A stretch of 64,000 bases of DNA from Exiguobacterium acetylicum DSM 20416 (GTDB lineage: Bacteria; Bacillota; Bacilli; Exiguobacteriales; Exiguobacteriaceae). A program made the position numbers and the translations under genes. The notes under the pieces are model-generated. The model was given only the letters and a program-made list of their open reading frames with translations. It had not been told where the DNA came from and did no database searches. Each line of letters begins with the position of its first letter. Positions within the stretch are counted from its first letter, which is position 1. The DNA lies in contig NZ_JNIR01000001.1 of NCBI RefSeq assembly GCF_000702605.1, forward strand, positions 1,416,501 through 1,480,500, in the 5' to 3' direction. Positions 37,905 to 47,189 of this stretch are shown here, one piece after another.

Positions 37905-38321
37905 TTACGCGTTGACTGGCTGTCCTTGAAACCAGAGGGAAAGCTCACGCTCCGCACTCTCGACACTATCTGAACCATGGATGACGTTTTCACTCATCGT
38001 GTTCGCGAAATCACCACGAATCGTTCCAGGTGCTGCTTCAAGTGGTTTTGTTTTCCCGATCATCAAACGAGAAACAGCGACGACGTCTGCACCCTCGACA
38101 CGAAGTGCAACGACAGGACCCGATGTGAGGAAAGTGACCAACTCTCCAAAGAACGGTTTTTCCGCATGCTCTTCGTAATGTGCTTTTGCGAGCTCTTCTG
38201 TGACGTTCATCATTTTCATTTCACGAATGATGAATCCTTTGCGTTCGATCCGTCCAATGATTTCCCCAATCAATCCACGTTCTACGCCATCCGGTTTGAC
38301 CATCAAAAATGTCTGTTCCAT
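37905..38321 (-). CDS. ndk: Nucleoside diphosphate kinase
   Basis: A 138-residue kinase that balances nucleoside triphosphates. It has [20 protein letters not shown] at the start and the catalytic His in [18 protein letters not shown] at 38321 is preceded by AGGGGGAA. A cre-like box at 38350-38363 overlaps the region where a promoter should lie. It is single between terminator and hepT. Confidence 0.96.
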   Translation of the reverse strand: MEQTFLMVKPDGVERGLIGEIIGRIERKGFIIREMKMMNVTEELAKAHYEEHAEKPFFGELVTFLTSGPVVALRVEGADVVAVSRLMIGKTKPLEAAPGTIRGDFANTMSENVIHGSDSVESAERELSLWFQGQPVNA

Positions 38322-38349
38322 CTCTAGTTCCCCCTATGAAATGCTTTTA

Positions 38350-38363
38350 GAAAAGCGCTTACA
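38350..38363 (-). promoter_or_regulatory. Weak cre-like box before ndk
   Basis: Minus-strand TGTAAGCGCTTTTC resembles the CcpA site TGNAANCGNTNNCA with two mismatches at the end. It lies about 30 bases before the ndk start. A TATGTA -10-like element overlaps its left edge. Confidence 0.3.
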
Positions 38364-38414
38364 TAGTCAGTTTACTGGCTTTTGAGAAGAACAGCAAGAA
38401 ATTTTTGACAATCT

Positions 38415-39377
38415 TCATCCTTTTCGTTTTCCAACGTAGCGTGCGACTTCTTCAAGTGAACGCTTAGCTGAGGATTTAGGTAAGGGTTCAAGACGTTTGA
38501 TGGCACGGTGGATATAATGATCGACTGTTTGTTGCGTTCGTTCAAGAGCTCCTGAAGTTTGAAGAAACGATAATAAGGGTGCGACTTCTTCATGTGTTGG
38601 CATACTCTCAATTTTTGAAAGACGTTCATAAAAGACAGCATCTTCTGCACCATAAAAGACAGGTAACGTTTTGTGTCCATGACGCAAATCCTCTGCTACT
38701 GGCTTACCAAGTTCTGTGCGATTCGCGGTGAAATCAAGTAAATCGTCAGCAATTTGAAAAGCGAGTCCGATATCTCGTCCAAACAACCGTAACGCTTTCG
38801 TATCGGCTGCAGAACAGTTCGCAACAATTGCACCCAGGTGGCAACTCGCTTCGATGAGAATGGCGGTTTTTCGTTCAATCCGTTTGATGTAGCGCTTAAT
38901 CGACTGTTCCCAATCATATTGGTCGTAGATTTGTTCAATCTCACCTTCACAAATTTCACGCATCGTATGGACCATCACTTGGACAAGTTCCGGCTTTCCG
39001 ACTTCACCGATCAACCGAATCGCCTCTCCAAACAAATAATTCCCGGAATACAATGCTACTTCTTCATCGAAATATTGCATGACGGTCGGTTTTCCTCGTC
39101 GTAGTTCCGCATCATCAATGACATCGTCATGAACAAGTGACGCCATATGGACAAGTTCAAGACTTGCCGCCACACGAATCAGCTCATCCCGATCTGCCTC
39201 ACCGAATTTAGACGCTAACAATACGAATGCCGGTCGAATCCGTTTTCCACCAGCCTTCAACAGTTGCTTTCCAGCCGCATCGATCGTTGGTTCCTCAGAA
39301 GCGATATGACTGATCAGAAAACGATCGACTAAATTAACTTCCTTCGTGACATCACGGTATATGGAATGCAGTGACAT
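38415..39377 (-). CDS. hepT: Heptaprenyl diphosphate synthase, component II
   Basis: A 320-residue trans-prenyltransferase catalytic subunit. The first Asp-rich motif is in LVHDDVIDDAELRRGKPT and the second in LAFQIADDLLDFTANRTE. With HepS it builds the menaquinone-7 side chain from FPP and IPP. The start at 39377 lies just after the menG stop (TGA-G-ATG), so it is coupled. The run hepS-menG-hepT is conserved with B. subtilis. Confidence 0.94.
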   Translation of the reverse strand: MSLHSIYRDVTKEVNLVDRFLISHIASEEPTIDAAGKQLLKAGGKRIRPAFVLLASKFGEADRDELIRVAASLELVHMASLVHDDVIDDAELRRGKPTVMQYFDEEVALYSGNYLFGEAIRLIGEVGKPELVQVMVHTMREICEGEIEQIYDQYDWEQSIKRYIKRIERKTAILIEASCHLGAIVANCSAADTKALRLFGRDIGLAFQIADDLLDFTANRTELGKPVAEDLRHGHKTLPVFYGAEDAVFYERLSKIESMPTHEEVAPLLSFLQTSGALERTQQTVDHYIHRAIKRLEPLPKSSAKRSLEEVARYVGKRKG

Positions 39378-39378
39378 C

Positions 39379-40086
39379 TCACCACTTCTTCCCAAGGTGC
39401 ATCGCAGCAGCCCCACCCGCGAATGCTTTGACTTCCACTTGCATGAAGCCTGCCTGTTCGAAGAGTTGTTTCAGTTCGACGCGGTCGAGGAACACTTCCG
39501 TCGATTCTTGTAGCCAGTTGTATTGATCGTATGATTTCGCAAGCAATCGCCCGACCTGAGGCATGATTTTCCCGAAGTACAATGAATATGCTTCGCGGAA
39601 AAGTGGCGCAGTCGGTTGACTCGTCTCGAGACAGACGACCGTTCCACCTGGTTTTAAGACACGATGCATCTCTTTGATGACTTGTAGATAATCCGGTACG
39701 TTGCGTAGACCAAAACCAATCGTCACATAATCGAACGAGTTATCACCGAACGGTAGATCCATCGCATTTCCGTGAATCAATTCGATGTTTTTCATATCGA
39801 GCGCTTCTACCTTCTCGACGCCGACTCTCAGCATGTTTTCTGAAAAATCAAGTCCTTTGATGACCCCTGTCGGACCGGCTGCTTTCGCCAGTTGAATCGT
39901 CCAGTCCGCTGTCCCACAGCAAAGATCGAGACATTTAGCGCCTGGGAAGACTTGCATCCGGCGCATCGTCTCGCGTCTCCATAGTTTATGCAGTCGGAAG
40001 CTGATGACTGAATTCATTTGATCATAGTTCGTTGATATCGATTGAAACACTTCATATACTTTTTTTTCTTTATCTTTTGCCTGCAC
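39379..40086 (-). CDS. menG: Demethylmenaquinone methyltransferase
   Basis: A 235-residue UbiE/MenG methyltransferase, last step of menaquinone synthesis. It has [20 protein letters not shown] (cofactor site), [36 protein letters not shown] and the [14 protein letters not shown] motif. The start is GTG at 40086 with AAGGGTG upstream, giving [16 protein letters not shown], the family N-terminus. It lies 22 bases after hepS. Confidence 0.95.
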   Translation of the reverse strand: MQAKDKEKKVYEVFQSISTNYDQMNSVISFRLHKLWRRETMRRMQVFPGAKCLDLCCGTADWTIQLAKAAGPTGVIKGLDFSENMLRVGVEKVEALDMKNIELIHGNAMDLPFGDNSFDYVTIGFGLRNVPDYLQVIKEMHRVLKPGGTVVCLETSQPTAPLFREAYSLYFGKIMPQVGRLLAKSYDQYNWLQESTEVFLDRVELKQLFEQAGFMQVEVKAFAGGAAAMHLGKKW

Positions 40087-40108
40087 ACCGCTCACCCTTT
40101 CCAAGATC

Positions 40109-40687
40109 TTATGCTACCGCCATCTGCTCGAGATGCGATAACAGTAATTTCTGTGCGACCAGATCCAATTGTTCTGCCTGTTGTTGAATGATCTGTCGCC
40201 CCTGTCGTGTCAGCCATTCTCGTTTCGTGATTGCCGCGAGTCCTTGCATTAATCCGAACTCTGCTGTCAACCATAAGAGAACCCGTTCTTCCGTCGATGC
40301 ATAATTCATTTCGTGAAGGGCACACTTTGCCTCGTTGACCCGTTGAATTGTCCGTCCGAGTGAAACGAGAACCTCTTTTGGTAACCCAGCTAGCTGTTCG
40401 AAAAAGTAGCTCGAGAATAAATCCCCCGCTAATACAAGCAACTGTCGCTCCTTCGAACCGCGTAGCGTTTCATTGACACGCTCATGCAGACGTAGCGCTA
40501 CTTGTGCGAAATGTATCGCTTTGACGAGTGCTTCCGTATCCAGCGTGTCATGTTGAGCGACATCAATCAACCAACTGATCTGTTCACGATCGATGGAAGG
40601 GAAATCCACATGTCGAGCCAATCGTGTCGTTTGTTTAGTGGTGAGTGCAGTGATGATTTCATCCACGCGCAGCTCATGTTGTTCCAT
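40109..40687 (-). CDS. hepS: Heptaprenyl diphosphate synthase, component I
   Basis: A 192-residue helical subunit without catalytic Asp motifs, which sets chain length together with Hep[21 protein letters not shown] and the region [10 protein letters not shown]-like [11 protein letters not shown] match the HEPPP_synt_1 family. The start at 40687 has GGGGGG seven bases upstream. In B. subtilis mtrA-mtrB lie between hbs and hepS; here HU and its terminator directly precede hepS. Confidence 0.88.
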   Translation of the reverse strand: MEQHELRVDEIITALTTKQTTRLARHVDFPSIDREQISWLIDVAQHDTLDTEALVKAIHFAQVALRLHERVNETLRGSKERQLLVLAGDLFSSYFFEQLAGLPKEVLVSLGRTIQRVNEAKCALHEMNYASTEERVLLWLTAEFGLMQGLAAITKREWLTRQGRQIIQQQAEQLDLVAQKLLLSHLEQMAVA

Positions 40688-40784
40688 GCTTTTACCCCCC
40701 GATCTCCAGTGCCATCTCGTTGATGGACGTTCTTCTTTTTTAATATACCATAATCGGCGGGCTTTCACGCTTCTGAATGTCCAC

Positions 40785-40813
40785 AAAAAAGCCGCCCGAG
40801 AAAATCTCGGGCG
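40785..40813 (-). terminator. Terminator after hup
   Basis: CGCCCGAG (40793-40800) pairs with CTCGGGCG (40806-40813) with further GA/TC pairing. TTTTTT follows on the minus strand (40785-40790). Confidence 0.92.
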
Positions 40814-40827
40814 ACTATGTAGCCGGA

Positions 40828-41100
40828 TTACTTCACAGCATCTTTCAATGCTTTACCTGGTTTGAAGGCAGGTACTTTGCTTGCTGGAATCTCGATATCT
40901 TCTTTTGTACGTGGGTTGCGACCTTTACGGGCTGCACGCTCACGGACTTCGAAGTTACCAAATCCAATCAATTGGACTTTCTCTCCAGACTGAAGTGTCT
41001 CAGTGATCGATTCGAATGTTGATTCAACAACTTTCGTCACGTCTTTTTTTGTAAGACCTGATTTTTCGACAACTGCTTGAATGAGTTCAGTTTTGTTCAT
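40828..41100 (-). CDS. hup: DNA-binding protein HU
   Basis: A 90-residue histone-like protein. It begins [20 protein letters not shown] and has the DNA-binding arm [20 protein letters not shown] and [20 protein letters not shown]. It bends and packs DNA. The start at 41100 has GGAGGGGG upstream, and a strong promoter lies at 41137-41165. It is single with its own terminator. Confidence 0.97.
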   Translation of the reverse strand: MNKTELIQAVVEKSGLTKKDVTKVVESTFESITETLQSGEKVQLIGFGNFEVRERAARKGRNPRTKEDIEIPASKVPAFKPGKALKDAVK

Positions 41101-41136
41101 TACTTTCACCCCCTCCCAATCACTTCTTCGAGGGTA

Positions 41137-41165
41137 ATCATACCCCATAAACGTTGCTATTACAA
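41137..41165 (-). promoter_or_regulatory. hup promoter
   Basis: On the minus strand TTGTAA (-35, 41160-41165), 17 bases, TATGAT (-10, 41137-41142), about 37 bases before the start codon. Confidence 0.82.
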
Positions 41166-41185
41166 CATTTTCGTGTAAATAACGT

Positions 41186-41920
41186 TCAATTTTCAGATTC
41201 TTCGCTCGATTCCTCTGAAAACACAGGTTCGCCTTTTTCGTTTATCGTGTAGCTTTGAGAATAGGCAGGAACAAAAGGTTGATCTTCATAGAGCAAATAC
41301 CGAATATCCTGACCGACTTTCGGCTTTTTCTTCGCAGTTTGAACAGCTTTCTTCAACTCAGGTAAATAGTTGATGAAGAGGCGTCCTTGACCATCGACAT
41401 AGATCGACAACTTTTCATCTGAATACGGACTTGGGACGGTCGGTTCTTTTTTGATGAATAGTTTTTTATAGTCAAGCGTAAACTGGTTTTTTCCGAACGA
41501 TCCTTTAAACGGATACTTTTCGTTCTTCTTCCGATACGCATCAATCCGGACTTGGAGCTTCTGTAACTCTTCTGCAACAAGTAAGTCCATCAACTTAACA
41601 GTCGGTTTCGTATCGACATCAACTAACAAGTAGATGAATGTTCCGCCACCTTCAAAACTGTTTGATGGTGGATCACTCATATAACGCGGAATGAGCCGCC
41701 CTAATTCGATTTGATAACGCTCCATGAGCGGAGTATCTGCTTCCATCGTCTTGATTGGCAAAACACCCGTGTCTTTTTGATACGCATCGACAGCATCCTG
41801 TACGGTACGTAACTGTTGCGGATACGGTACGCGGTTCGACGGTTTCTGACTGTCTGGAAACAGACAACCCGATAACAACGTCACCGGAATGAGCATGAGG
41901 ATGACGAACCACTTCTTCAT
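41186..41920 (-). CDS. YphF-like lipoprotein
   Basis: A 244-residue lipoprotein. Signal peptide [19 protein letters not shown] has lipobox LLSGC; the mature part has pseudopilin/prepeptidase-like features ([20 protein letters not shown]). It matches the place and type of B. subtilis YphF; function is unknown. The start at 41920 overlaps the yphE stop by four bases (ATGA); longer in-frame extensions lie within yphE. The C-terminal tail is Glu/Ser rich. Confidence 0.8.
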   Translation of the reverse strand: MKKWFVILMLIPVTLLSGCLFPDSQKPSNRVPYPQQLRTVQDAVDAYQKDTGVLPIKTMEADTPLMERYQIELGRLIPRYMSDPPSNSFEGGGTFIYLLVDVDTKPTVKLMDLLVAEELQKLQVRIDAYRKKNEKYPFKGSFGKNQFTLDYKKLFIKKEPTVPSPYSDEKLSIYVDGQGRLFINYLPELKKAVQTAKKKPKVGQDIRYLLYEDQPFVPAYSQSYTINEKGEPVFSEESSEESEN

Positions 41921-42114
41921 GCGCTTGGCCCCGCCATGACGATGAACACCATGATGATCGACGCAACGATGAAACATACGAATGCCAAAGTCGATACGAG
42001 AACCTGCCATATCCCTTTCAACTTCGTCCGACTGACTGTGACCAGCAAGACACTGATCGCAAAGAGTCCAATGCCAGCGAACGAGATCCACATTTTTATT
42101 AATCCTGGACTCAA
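41917..42114 (-). CDS. YphE-like (DUF2768) membrane protein
   Basis: About 65 residues with two membrane spans (WISFAGIGLFAISVLLVTVS and LVSTLAFVCFIVASIIMVF) and a basic loop between. This fits the small DUF2768/YphE family of firmicutes. A TTG at 42114, five bases after GGGGTGG, gives MSPGLIKMWISF; a GTG three codons earlier is the alternative. Its place between gpsA and yphF agrees with B. subtilis. Confidence 0.7.
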   Translation of the reverse strand: MSPGLIKMWISFAGIGLFAISVLLVTVSRTKLKGIWQVLVSTLAFVCFIVASIIMVFIVMAGPSA

Positions 42115-42132
42115 GGTTTCCACCCCACTCCG

Positions 42133-43158
42133 TTAATCTTTCGTCGTGAAGAGATGCTCGATCTCATTTTTCTGTGGTCGTTGCATCAACTTTTTGACTT
42201 CTTCTTCCGGTGTATGACCGTCAAAGAGAACATGGTAGAGGGCAGAAGTGATTGGGAGTTCACACTGTTTCGTCTCCGCCAAATCATATGCCGCTTGGGT
42301 TGCACGAACACCTTCGACGACCATTCCCATGTTTTCTAGCACCGTCTCTAACTTTTCACCGCGACCGATGGCATTCCCCGCACGCCAATTTCGACTATGA
42401 ACCGATGTACAAGTAACAATCAAGTCACCCATTCCCGTCAATCCAGTGAACGTCATTGGGTTAGCTCCAAGCATCGTACCGAGACGGGCGATTTCAACCA
42501 TTCCACGCGTAATCAATGCTGCTTTGGCATTGTCCCCGTAACCGAGACCATCCGTCATACCTGCGGCAAGCGCAATGATATTTTTGAGCGCCCCACCAAG
42601 TTCGGCTCCAATGATATCCGCATTTAGATAGACGCGGAAGTTTTCATTCGTAAACAGCTCCTGTACACGACCAGCCTCTTCTAAATCATCCGATGCAATG
42701 GTCACTGTCGTTGGTTTACGTAACGCGACCTCTTCGGCATGCGAAGGACCCGTCAAGACACAAACCGCCTTGCGTTTCGCAGGATCGACCTCTTCTTCGA
42801 TTAATTCTGACAACCGAAGATGGGTCTTTGGCTCAATTCCTTTTGATGCATGAATCAGAACGACTGGTTCCGTCAACAAGTCATTCAATTGTCGGGAAAC
42901 CGAACGAATCGCAGAGGACGGTGTGACAATCAAGATATGTGTTGCACCTTCAACCGCCACTTTAAGATCCGTCGTCGCCTTCAATGATTGTGGTAACATA
43001 ACCCCCGGCAAAAATTGCGCATTTTCATGATGTTCATTGATGCGGTCGACGTTTGTTTGTTCACGACCGTAAAGCATGACTTCCTGATCATTATCGGCTA
43101 GAACGAGCGAGAGCGCTGTTCCCCAGCTTCCCGCTCCGATGACAGCGATTTTGGTCAT
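42133..43158 (-). CDS. gpsA: Glycerol-3-phosphate dehydrogenase [NAD(P)+]
   Basis: A 341-residue enzyme that makes glycerol-3-phosphate for phospholipids. The cofactor motif is VIGAGSWGTALSLVLADN. The catalytic lysine is in ELGGALKNIIALAAGMTDGL, and TGLTGMGDLIVTCTSVHSRN is the conserved substrate region. ATG follows GAGGTG. It lies 15 bases after der, as in B. subtilis (der-gpsA). Confidence 0.96.
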   Translation of the reverse strand: MTKIAVIGAGSWGTALSLVLADNDQEVMLYGREQTNVDRINEHHENAQFLPGVMLPQSLKATTDLKVAVEGATHILIVTPSSAIRSVSRQLNDLLTEPVVLIHASKGIEPKTHLRLSELIEEEVDPAKRKAVCVLTGPSHAEEVALRKPTTVTIASDDLEEAGRVQELFTNENFRVYLNADIIGAELGGALKNIIALAAGMTDGLGYGDNAKAALITRGMVEIARLGTMLGANPMTFTGLTGMGDLIVTCTSVHSRNWRAGNAIGRGEKLETVLENMGMVVEGVRATQAAYDLAETKQCELPITSALYHVLFDGHTPEEEVKKLMQRPQKNEIEHLFTTKD

Positions 43159-43172
43159 ACTGACTCACCTCA

Positions 43173-44483
43173 TTATTGTTTTTGACGAGCTAAAATCCGG
43201 ATTGGTGTACCTGTAAAATCAAATGCTTCCCGAATCCGATTCTCAAGATATCGTTTATAAGAGAAGTGCAGCAATTCTGGATCATTGACGAACAAGACGA
43301 ACGTTGGCGGACGTGACGCGACTTGAGTCGCATAGTTGATCCGAAGACGAACCCCTTTATCCGTCGGCGCCGGGTTCATCGCAACAGCGTCAACGATGAC
43401 ATCGTTCAAGACGCTTGTCTGAATCCGTTGCGCATGACTGTGCGCTGCTTGTTGAATGACTGGTAACAACGTCTGCAAACGACGTTTAGTTTTCGCTGAG
43501 ACGAAGACGATTGGTGCGTAGTCAAGGAAACGGAATTCTTCCCGAATCTCTTCTTGCATCTTTTTCATCGTCTTATCATCTTTTTCGACAGCATCCCATT
43601 TATTGACGACAATGATGACCGCGCGACCTGCTTCGTGCGCATATCCCGCCACTTTTTTATCTTGCTCGATGATGCCTTCTTCGCCATCAAGCACGACACA
43701 GACGACGTCTGCCCGTTCGATTGCTTTTTGAGCACGCATGACGCTGAAACGTTCTGTTGATTCATAGACTTTCCCGCGTTTTCGCATCCCTGCCGTATCG
43801 ATGATGACGTATTCTTGCTCATCTCGCGTAAACGGTGTATCGATTGCATCGCGTGTCGTACCGGCGATGTTTGAGACGATGACGCGTTCTTCACCGAGAA
43901 TCGAGTTCGTCATACTTGATTTCCCGACGTTCGGACGACCAATCAAGGCAAACTTGATCGTGCTTTCGTCATATTCTAATTCTTCTTTATCTGGTGCCAG
44001 TTCAAGGACACGGTCGAGTAAGTCACCTAGACCAAGACCATGCGTACCAGAAATCGGGAACAAGTCTCCGAATCCAAGGGAGTAAAATTCATACATTAAA
44101 TCACGCATTTCAAAGTTATCGACTTTGTTGACAGCTACGACGACTGGTTTGTTCGAACGGAACAACATGTTCGCGACTTCCTCATCCGCTGCTGTGATTC
44201 CTTCGCGTCCGTTCACCATGAAAATGATGACATCCGCTTCATCAATGGCGAGCTCCGCCTGATGACGCATCATTTGAAGTAGGGGCTCATCCCCGACTTC
44301 GATTCCACCTGTATCAATCAAATGAAAATGACGATTCAGCCATTCTCCAGTTCCGTAAATACGGTCGCGGGTAACGCCTGGCTTGTCTTCTACGATTGAA
44401 ACCCGATCTCCAATCACCCGGTTAAAAATCGTCGACTTTCCGATATTTGGGCGACCTACGATCGCCACGACTGGAATTGCCAT
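43173..44483 (-). CDS. der: Ribosome assembly GTPase Der (EngA)
   Basis: A 436-residue protein with two tandem G domains. The first P-loop is [18 protein letters not shown] and the second is [18 protein letters not shown]. Both have DTGG/DTAG and NKVD/NKWD motifs, and a C-terminal KH-like domain follows. It is essential for 50S subunit maturation. AGAAGG lies before ATG. It starts a der-gpsA-yphE-yphF run after the S1 gene terminator. Confidence 0.97.
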   Translation of the reverse strand: MAIPVVAIVGRPNIGKSTIFNRVIGDRVSIVEDKPGVTRDRIYGTGEWLNRHFHLIDTGGIEVGDEPLLQMMRHQAELAIDEADVIIFMVNGREGITAADEEVANMLFRSNKPVVVAVNKVDNFEMRDLMYEFYSLGFGDLFPISGTHGLGLGDLLDRVLELAPDKEELEYDESTIKFALIGRPNVGKSSMTNSILGEERVIVSNIAGTTRDAIDTPFTRDEQEYVIIDTAGMRKRGKVYESTERFSVMRAQKAIERADVVCVVLDGEEGIIEQDKKVAGYAHEAGRAVIIVVNKWDAVEKDDKTMKKMQEEIREEFRFLDYAPIVFVSAKTKRRLQTLLPVIQQAAHSHAQRIQTSVLNDVIVDAVAMNPAPTDKGVRLRINYATQVASRPPTFVLFVNDPELLHFSYKRYLENRIREAFDFTGTPIRILARQKQ

Positions 44484-44565
44484 CCCAACACCTTCTTTCT
44501 CTTCTCTCGCTTCATAGCCGTTCTATTGTATCAAATCAAACTGTCATATACCATAACAAACCGCA

Positions 44566-44596
44566 TATAAAAAGCGGACACGCTTGTGTCCGCTTT
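44566..44596 (-). terminator. Terminator after the S1-domain gene
   Basis: An 11-pair perfect stem (44571-44581 with 44586-44596), loop GCTT, followed by TTTTTAT on the minus strand. Confidence 0.9.
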
Positions 44597-44606
44597 GTGT
44601 CATTGC

Positions 44607-45740
44607 TTATTCTTTCTGATCAGAATCGTCCTCAGTCAAGTCAGCGACCGAGAATCCTTCTGATTGATTCGTATAATCCGAGTAATCGTCAGCGGATGAT
44701 TCTTCCTCTTCAAGAACACGTGTTGATAGCGAAATCTTATGCTCGTCAAGACGCACTTCTAGTACTTTCGCCTCGATTTCCTGTCCTTCTTCGAGTACTT
44801 CCGAAGGTGAACCGATATGACGGTTCGCGATTTGCGAAATGTGCAAAAGTCCTTCTACTTGCGGCGCAAGTTCGATGAAGGCCCCGAACTGGACGAGACG
44901 ACGCACACGCCCTTTGACGATATCGCCAGCTTCGATCTTCCCTTCCATCTGTTGCCATGGACCAGGTTGTGTTTCCTTGATCGATAACTTGACTTTTTCC
45001 GTATCACGGTCGACACCAAGTACTTTGACTTCGACTTTTTGACCTTCCGTGACGATATCCGAAGGACGTTCGACACGGTGGTGTGCCATCTCCGAGATAT
45101 GAACGAGACCGTCGACGCCACCGATATCAACGAAAGCACCAAAGTCCGTTAAACGTTGGACTGTACCTTCGAGGATTTGACCTACTTCTAAATTTTCGAG
45201 TGTCTCTTTTTTCTTCGCGTTCAATTCGCCTTCAACGACAGCTTTGTGCGAGAGAATGACACGGTTCTTCTCTTGATCGAGTTCAACGACCTTGACTTCG
45301 ATCGAACGACCGATATAATCCGAGAAATCTTCGACATAATGCCGTTCGACGAGTGACGCCGGAATGAATCCGCGGACACCGATATCAACGACGAGTCCAC
45401 CTTTGACGATGTCCTTGACGACAACTTCAAAGATCTCACCTGATTTATACTTTTCTTCTACTTGCTCCCACGCTTTGAGCGCGTCGATTTCTCGTTTCGA
45501 GACGACGACCTCTTCATCCGTGATTTTCTTGACCTTCACTTGTAGTTCATCTCCGACGTTCAGCACGCCACGAATATCATCGAGATGAAGACTCGATACT
45601 TCGCTGATCGGTAAGATGGCTTCTGTTTTATATCCGATATCAATGAGTGCTTGCTTGTCTTCAATTTTCACGACCATTCCGGTAACTACCTGGTCCCGAT
45701 GAATTTCAAAATCAGGCATATCTTTCATTTCTTCGACCAT
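44607..45740 (-). CDS. ypfD: S1 RNA-binding domain protein (YpfD, RpsA-like)
   Basis: A 377-residue protein with four S1 domains: VVTGMVVKIEDKQALIDIGY, FEVVVKDIVKGGLVVDIGVR, ILEGTVQRLTDFGAFVDIGG and IVKGRVRRLVQFGAFIELAP. Each shows the OB-fold pattern. The tail is acidic. In firmicutes it is a ribosome-associated homologue of protein S1, not the full six-domain form. GAGGAGG lies ten bases before ATG. A hairpin at 45772-45798 lies in its upstream region. Confidence 0.93.
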   Translation of the reverse strand: MVEEMKDMPDFEIHRDQVVTGMVVKIEDKQALIDIGYKTEAILPISEVSSLHLDDIRGVLNVGDELQVKVKKITDEEVVVSKREIDALKAWEQVEEKYKSGEIFEVVVKDIVKGGLVVDIGVRGFIPASLVERHYVEDFSDYIGRSIEVKVVELDQEKNRVILSHKAVVEGELNAKKKETLENLEVGQILEGTVQRLTDFGAFVDIGGVDGLVHISEMAHHRVERPSDIVTEGQKVEVKVLGVDRDTEKVKLSIKETQPGPWQQMEGKIEAGDIVKGRVRRLVQFGAFIELAPQVEGLLHISQIANRHIGSPSEVLEEGQEIEAKVLEVRLDEHKISLSTRVLEEEESSADDYSDYTNQSEGFSVADLTEDDSDQKE

Positions 45741-45771
45741 TCCAAAACAACCTCCTCACGATGAGTACAAG

Positions 45772-45798
45772 AAACGCCTGACACATGTCAATGCGTTT
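45772..45798 (-). promoter_or_regulatory. Hairpin/TTGACA region upstream of ypfD
   Basis: Minus-strand AAACGC..TGACA-TG-TGTCA..GCGTTT forms a two-part stem. It contains TTGACA, followed after 16 bases by TGTACT (a possible promoter). It may be either a terminator for plsC or a promoter with an internal operator; the two cannot be told apart here. Confidence 0.35.
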
Positions 45799-45842
45799 AT
45801 CCTGCTTCTAACTTCTTACAATTCTGACTATTTGTCAAGGTA

Positions 45843-46442
45843 TTAAGCGTGATTGAAGTAGACGGATTTGATTTCGTCCATGATTCGGTCAGAAATCGCT
45901 TTCGCTGCCCCCCGCTGGTCACGTAAATCCGAAATATCAACCGGTTTTCCGACCGCGACGTGCATCCGTTTGAACGGACGATAAGATCCGATGATGGCAA
46001 TCGGTAAAATCTGAGCATTCGATCGTAACGCAAAGAACCCAACTCCTGGTTGTGCTGCTGTAAATTCACCTGGTTCGGAACGTGTTCCTTCTGGGAAAAT
46101 ACCGACCGTCTCATCTGAATTCAATAGTTCAATCGTCCGTTTTAAAGCTTGACGATCTCCTTGACCGCGACCGACAGGATATGTTCCTGCTGCAATCATT
46201 AATTGTTTCAAGGCAGGAACTTTGAACAGTTCTTCTTTTGCCATGTAACGAACCGCACGTTTTGGCGGAATCGCGCTGACGAGGAAAACCGGGTCCCAGT
46301 TCGAGCTGTGATTGGCACAGACGAGTAAGGAACCGTCTTTCGGAATATTTTCTTGCCCTGTCACTTTCAATCGGAAGACAGTTTTCGCAATGACCCAGAC
46401 GACAAACCGCGCAATCCGGTAAACGGTATCTTGACGTTTCAT
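45843..46442 (-). CDS. plsC: 1-acyl-sn-glycerol-3-phosphate acyltransferase (PlsC type)
   Basis: A 199-residue membrane acyltransferase making phosphatidic acid. The catalytic motif H-x4-D is in LVCANHSSNWDPVFLVSAI. The second motif is VGIFPEGTRSEPGEF. N-terminal hydrophobic residues (RIARFVVWVIAKTVF) anchor it. The start overlaps the cmk stop by four bases, so it is coupled to cmk, the same order as in B. subtilis (cmk-plsC-ypfD). Confidence 0.93.
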   Translation of the reverse strand: MKRQDTVYRIARFVVWVIAKTVFRLKVTGQENIPKDGSLLVCANHSSNWDPVFLVSAIPPKRAVRYMAKEELFKVPALKQLMIAAGTYPVGRGQGDRQALKRTIELLNSDETVGIFPEGTRSEPGEFTAAQPGVGFFALRSNAQILPIAIIGSYRPFKRMHVAVGKPVDISDLRDQRGAAKAISDRIMDEIKSVYFNHA

Positions 46443-47110
46443 TTTAGGACACCCTCTGCTAGTTCCATCAAGCGGACAACGACTTCATCGATCGTCATCT
46501 CTGTCGTATCGAGATATAGCGCATCGTCAGCTTGACGCAATGGCGAGACTTCACGCTCACTGTCGCGCTTATCGCGTAGTGCGATCTCTTCTTGAAGAAC
46601 CGTGATGTCACTGTCCATCCCACGCGCGATGTTTTCGCGGTGTCTTCGAGCAGCACGTTCTTCCACAGTTGCCGTCAAAAAGACTTTTAATTCTGCATCC
46701 GGCAATACGACTGTGCCGATATCACGCCCATCCATGACGATCCCACCGCGTTCAGCTAATTTCCGCTGTGCTGTGACGAGTGCAGCCCGGACTTCTTTTT
46801 GACGAGCGACGAACGAGACATTATTCGTGATTTCGATGGAACGAATCGCATCCGTCACTTCGCGATCACCAATAAAGACACGTTGCCCGTTTTCACCTGG
46901 TGTTAAACGAATATCAAGCGATTTCATTAATTCTCCGAGCACTTCACCATCGTTGAGGTCAAGCGATTGTTCAAGTGCTGCCAGCGTCACAGCTCGGTAC
47001 ATGGCTCCTGTATCGATGTATACATAGTCAAGGCGCGCTGCCAATTGTTTTGCGATCGTACTTTTCCCAGCACCCGCTGGTCCATCTAAAGCAATTTGAA
47101 TCTTTTTCAT
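46439..47110 (-). CDS. cmk: Cytidylate kinase
   Basis: A 223-residue nucleoside monophosphate kinase. The P-loop is IALDGPAGAGKSTIAKQLAA. VYIDTGAMYRAVTLAALEQ and IVMDGRDIGTVVLPDAELK are family motifs. It phosphorylates CMP and dCMP. The start at 47110 is preferred since AGG lies seven bases before it; an ATG one codon earlier is possible. It is followed by overlapping plsC. Confidence 0.96.
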   Translation of the reverse strand: MKKIQIALDGPAGAGKSTIAKQLAARLDYVYIDTGAMYRAVTLAALEQSLDLNDGEVLGELMKSLDIRLTPGENGQRVFIGDREVTDAIRSIEITNNVSFVARQKEVRAALVTAQRKLAERGGIVMDGRDIGTVVLPDAELKVFLTATVEERAARRHRENIARGMDSDITVLQEEIALRDKRDSEREVSPLRQADDALYLDTTEMTIDEVVVRLMELAEGVLK

Positions 47111-47189
47111 CATCCATCCTGTCCTTCCATCTTCCCTATGATTAATAGGGATTCATTCTTCCGAACGTTATCATAGCAAAAAAATGCGG

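Noticed and set aside
38372-38680. Minus-strand 102-codon frame
   Set aside because: It overlaps hepT in another frame, and hepT carries clear prenyltransferase motifs.
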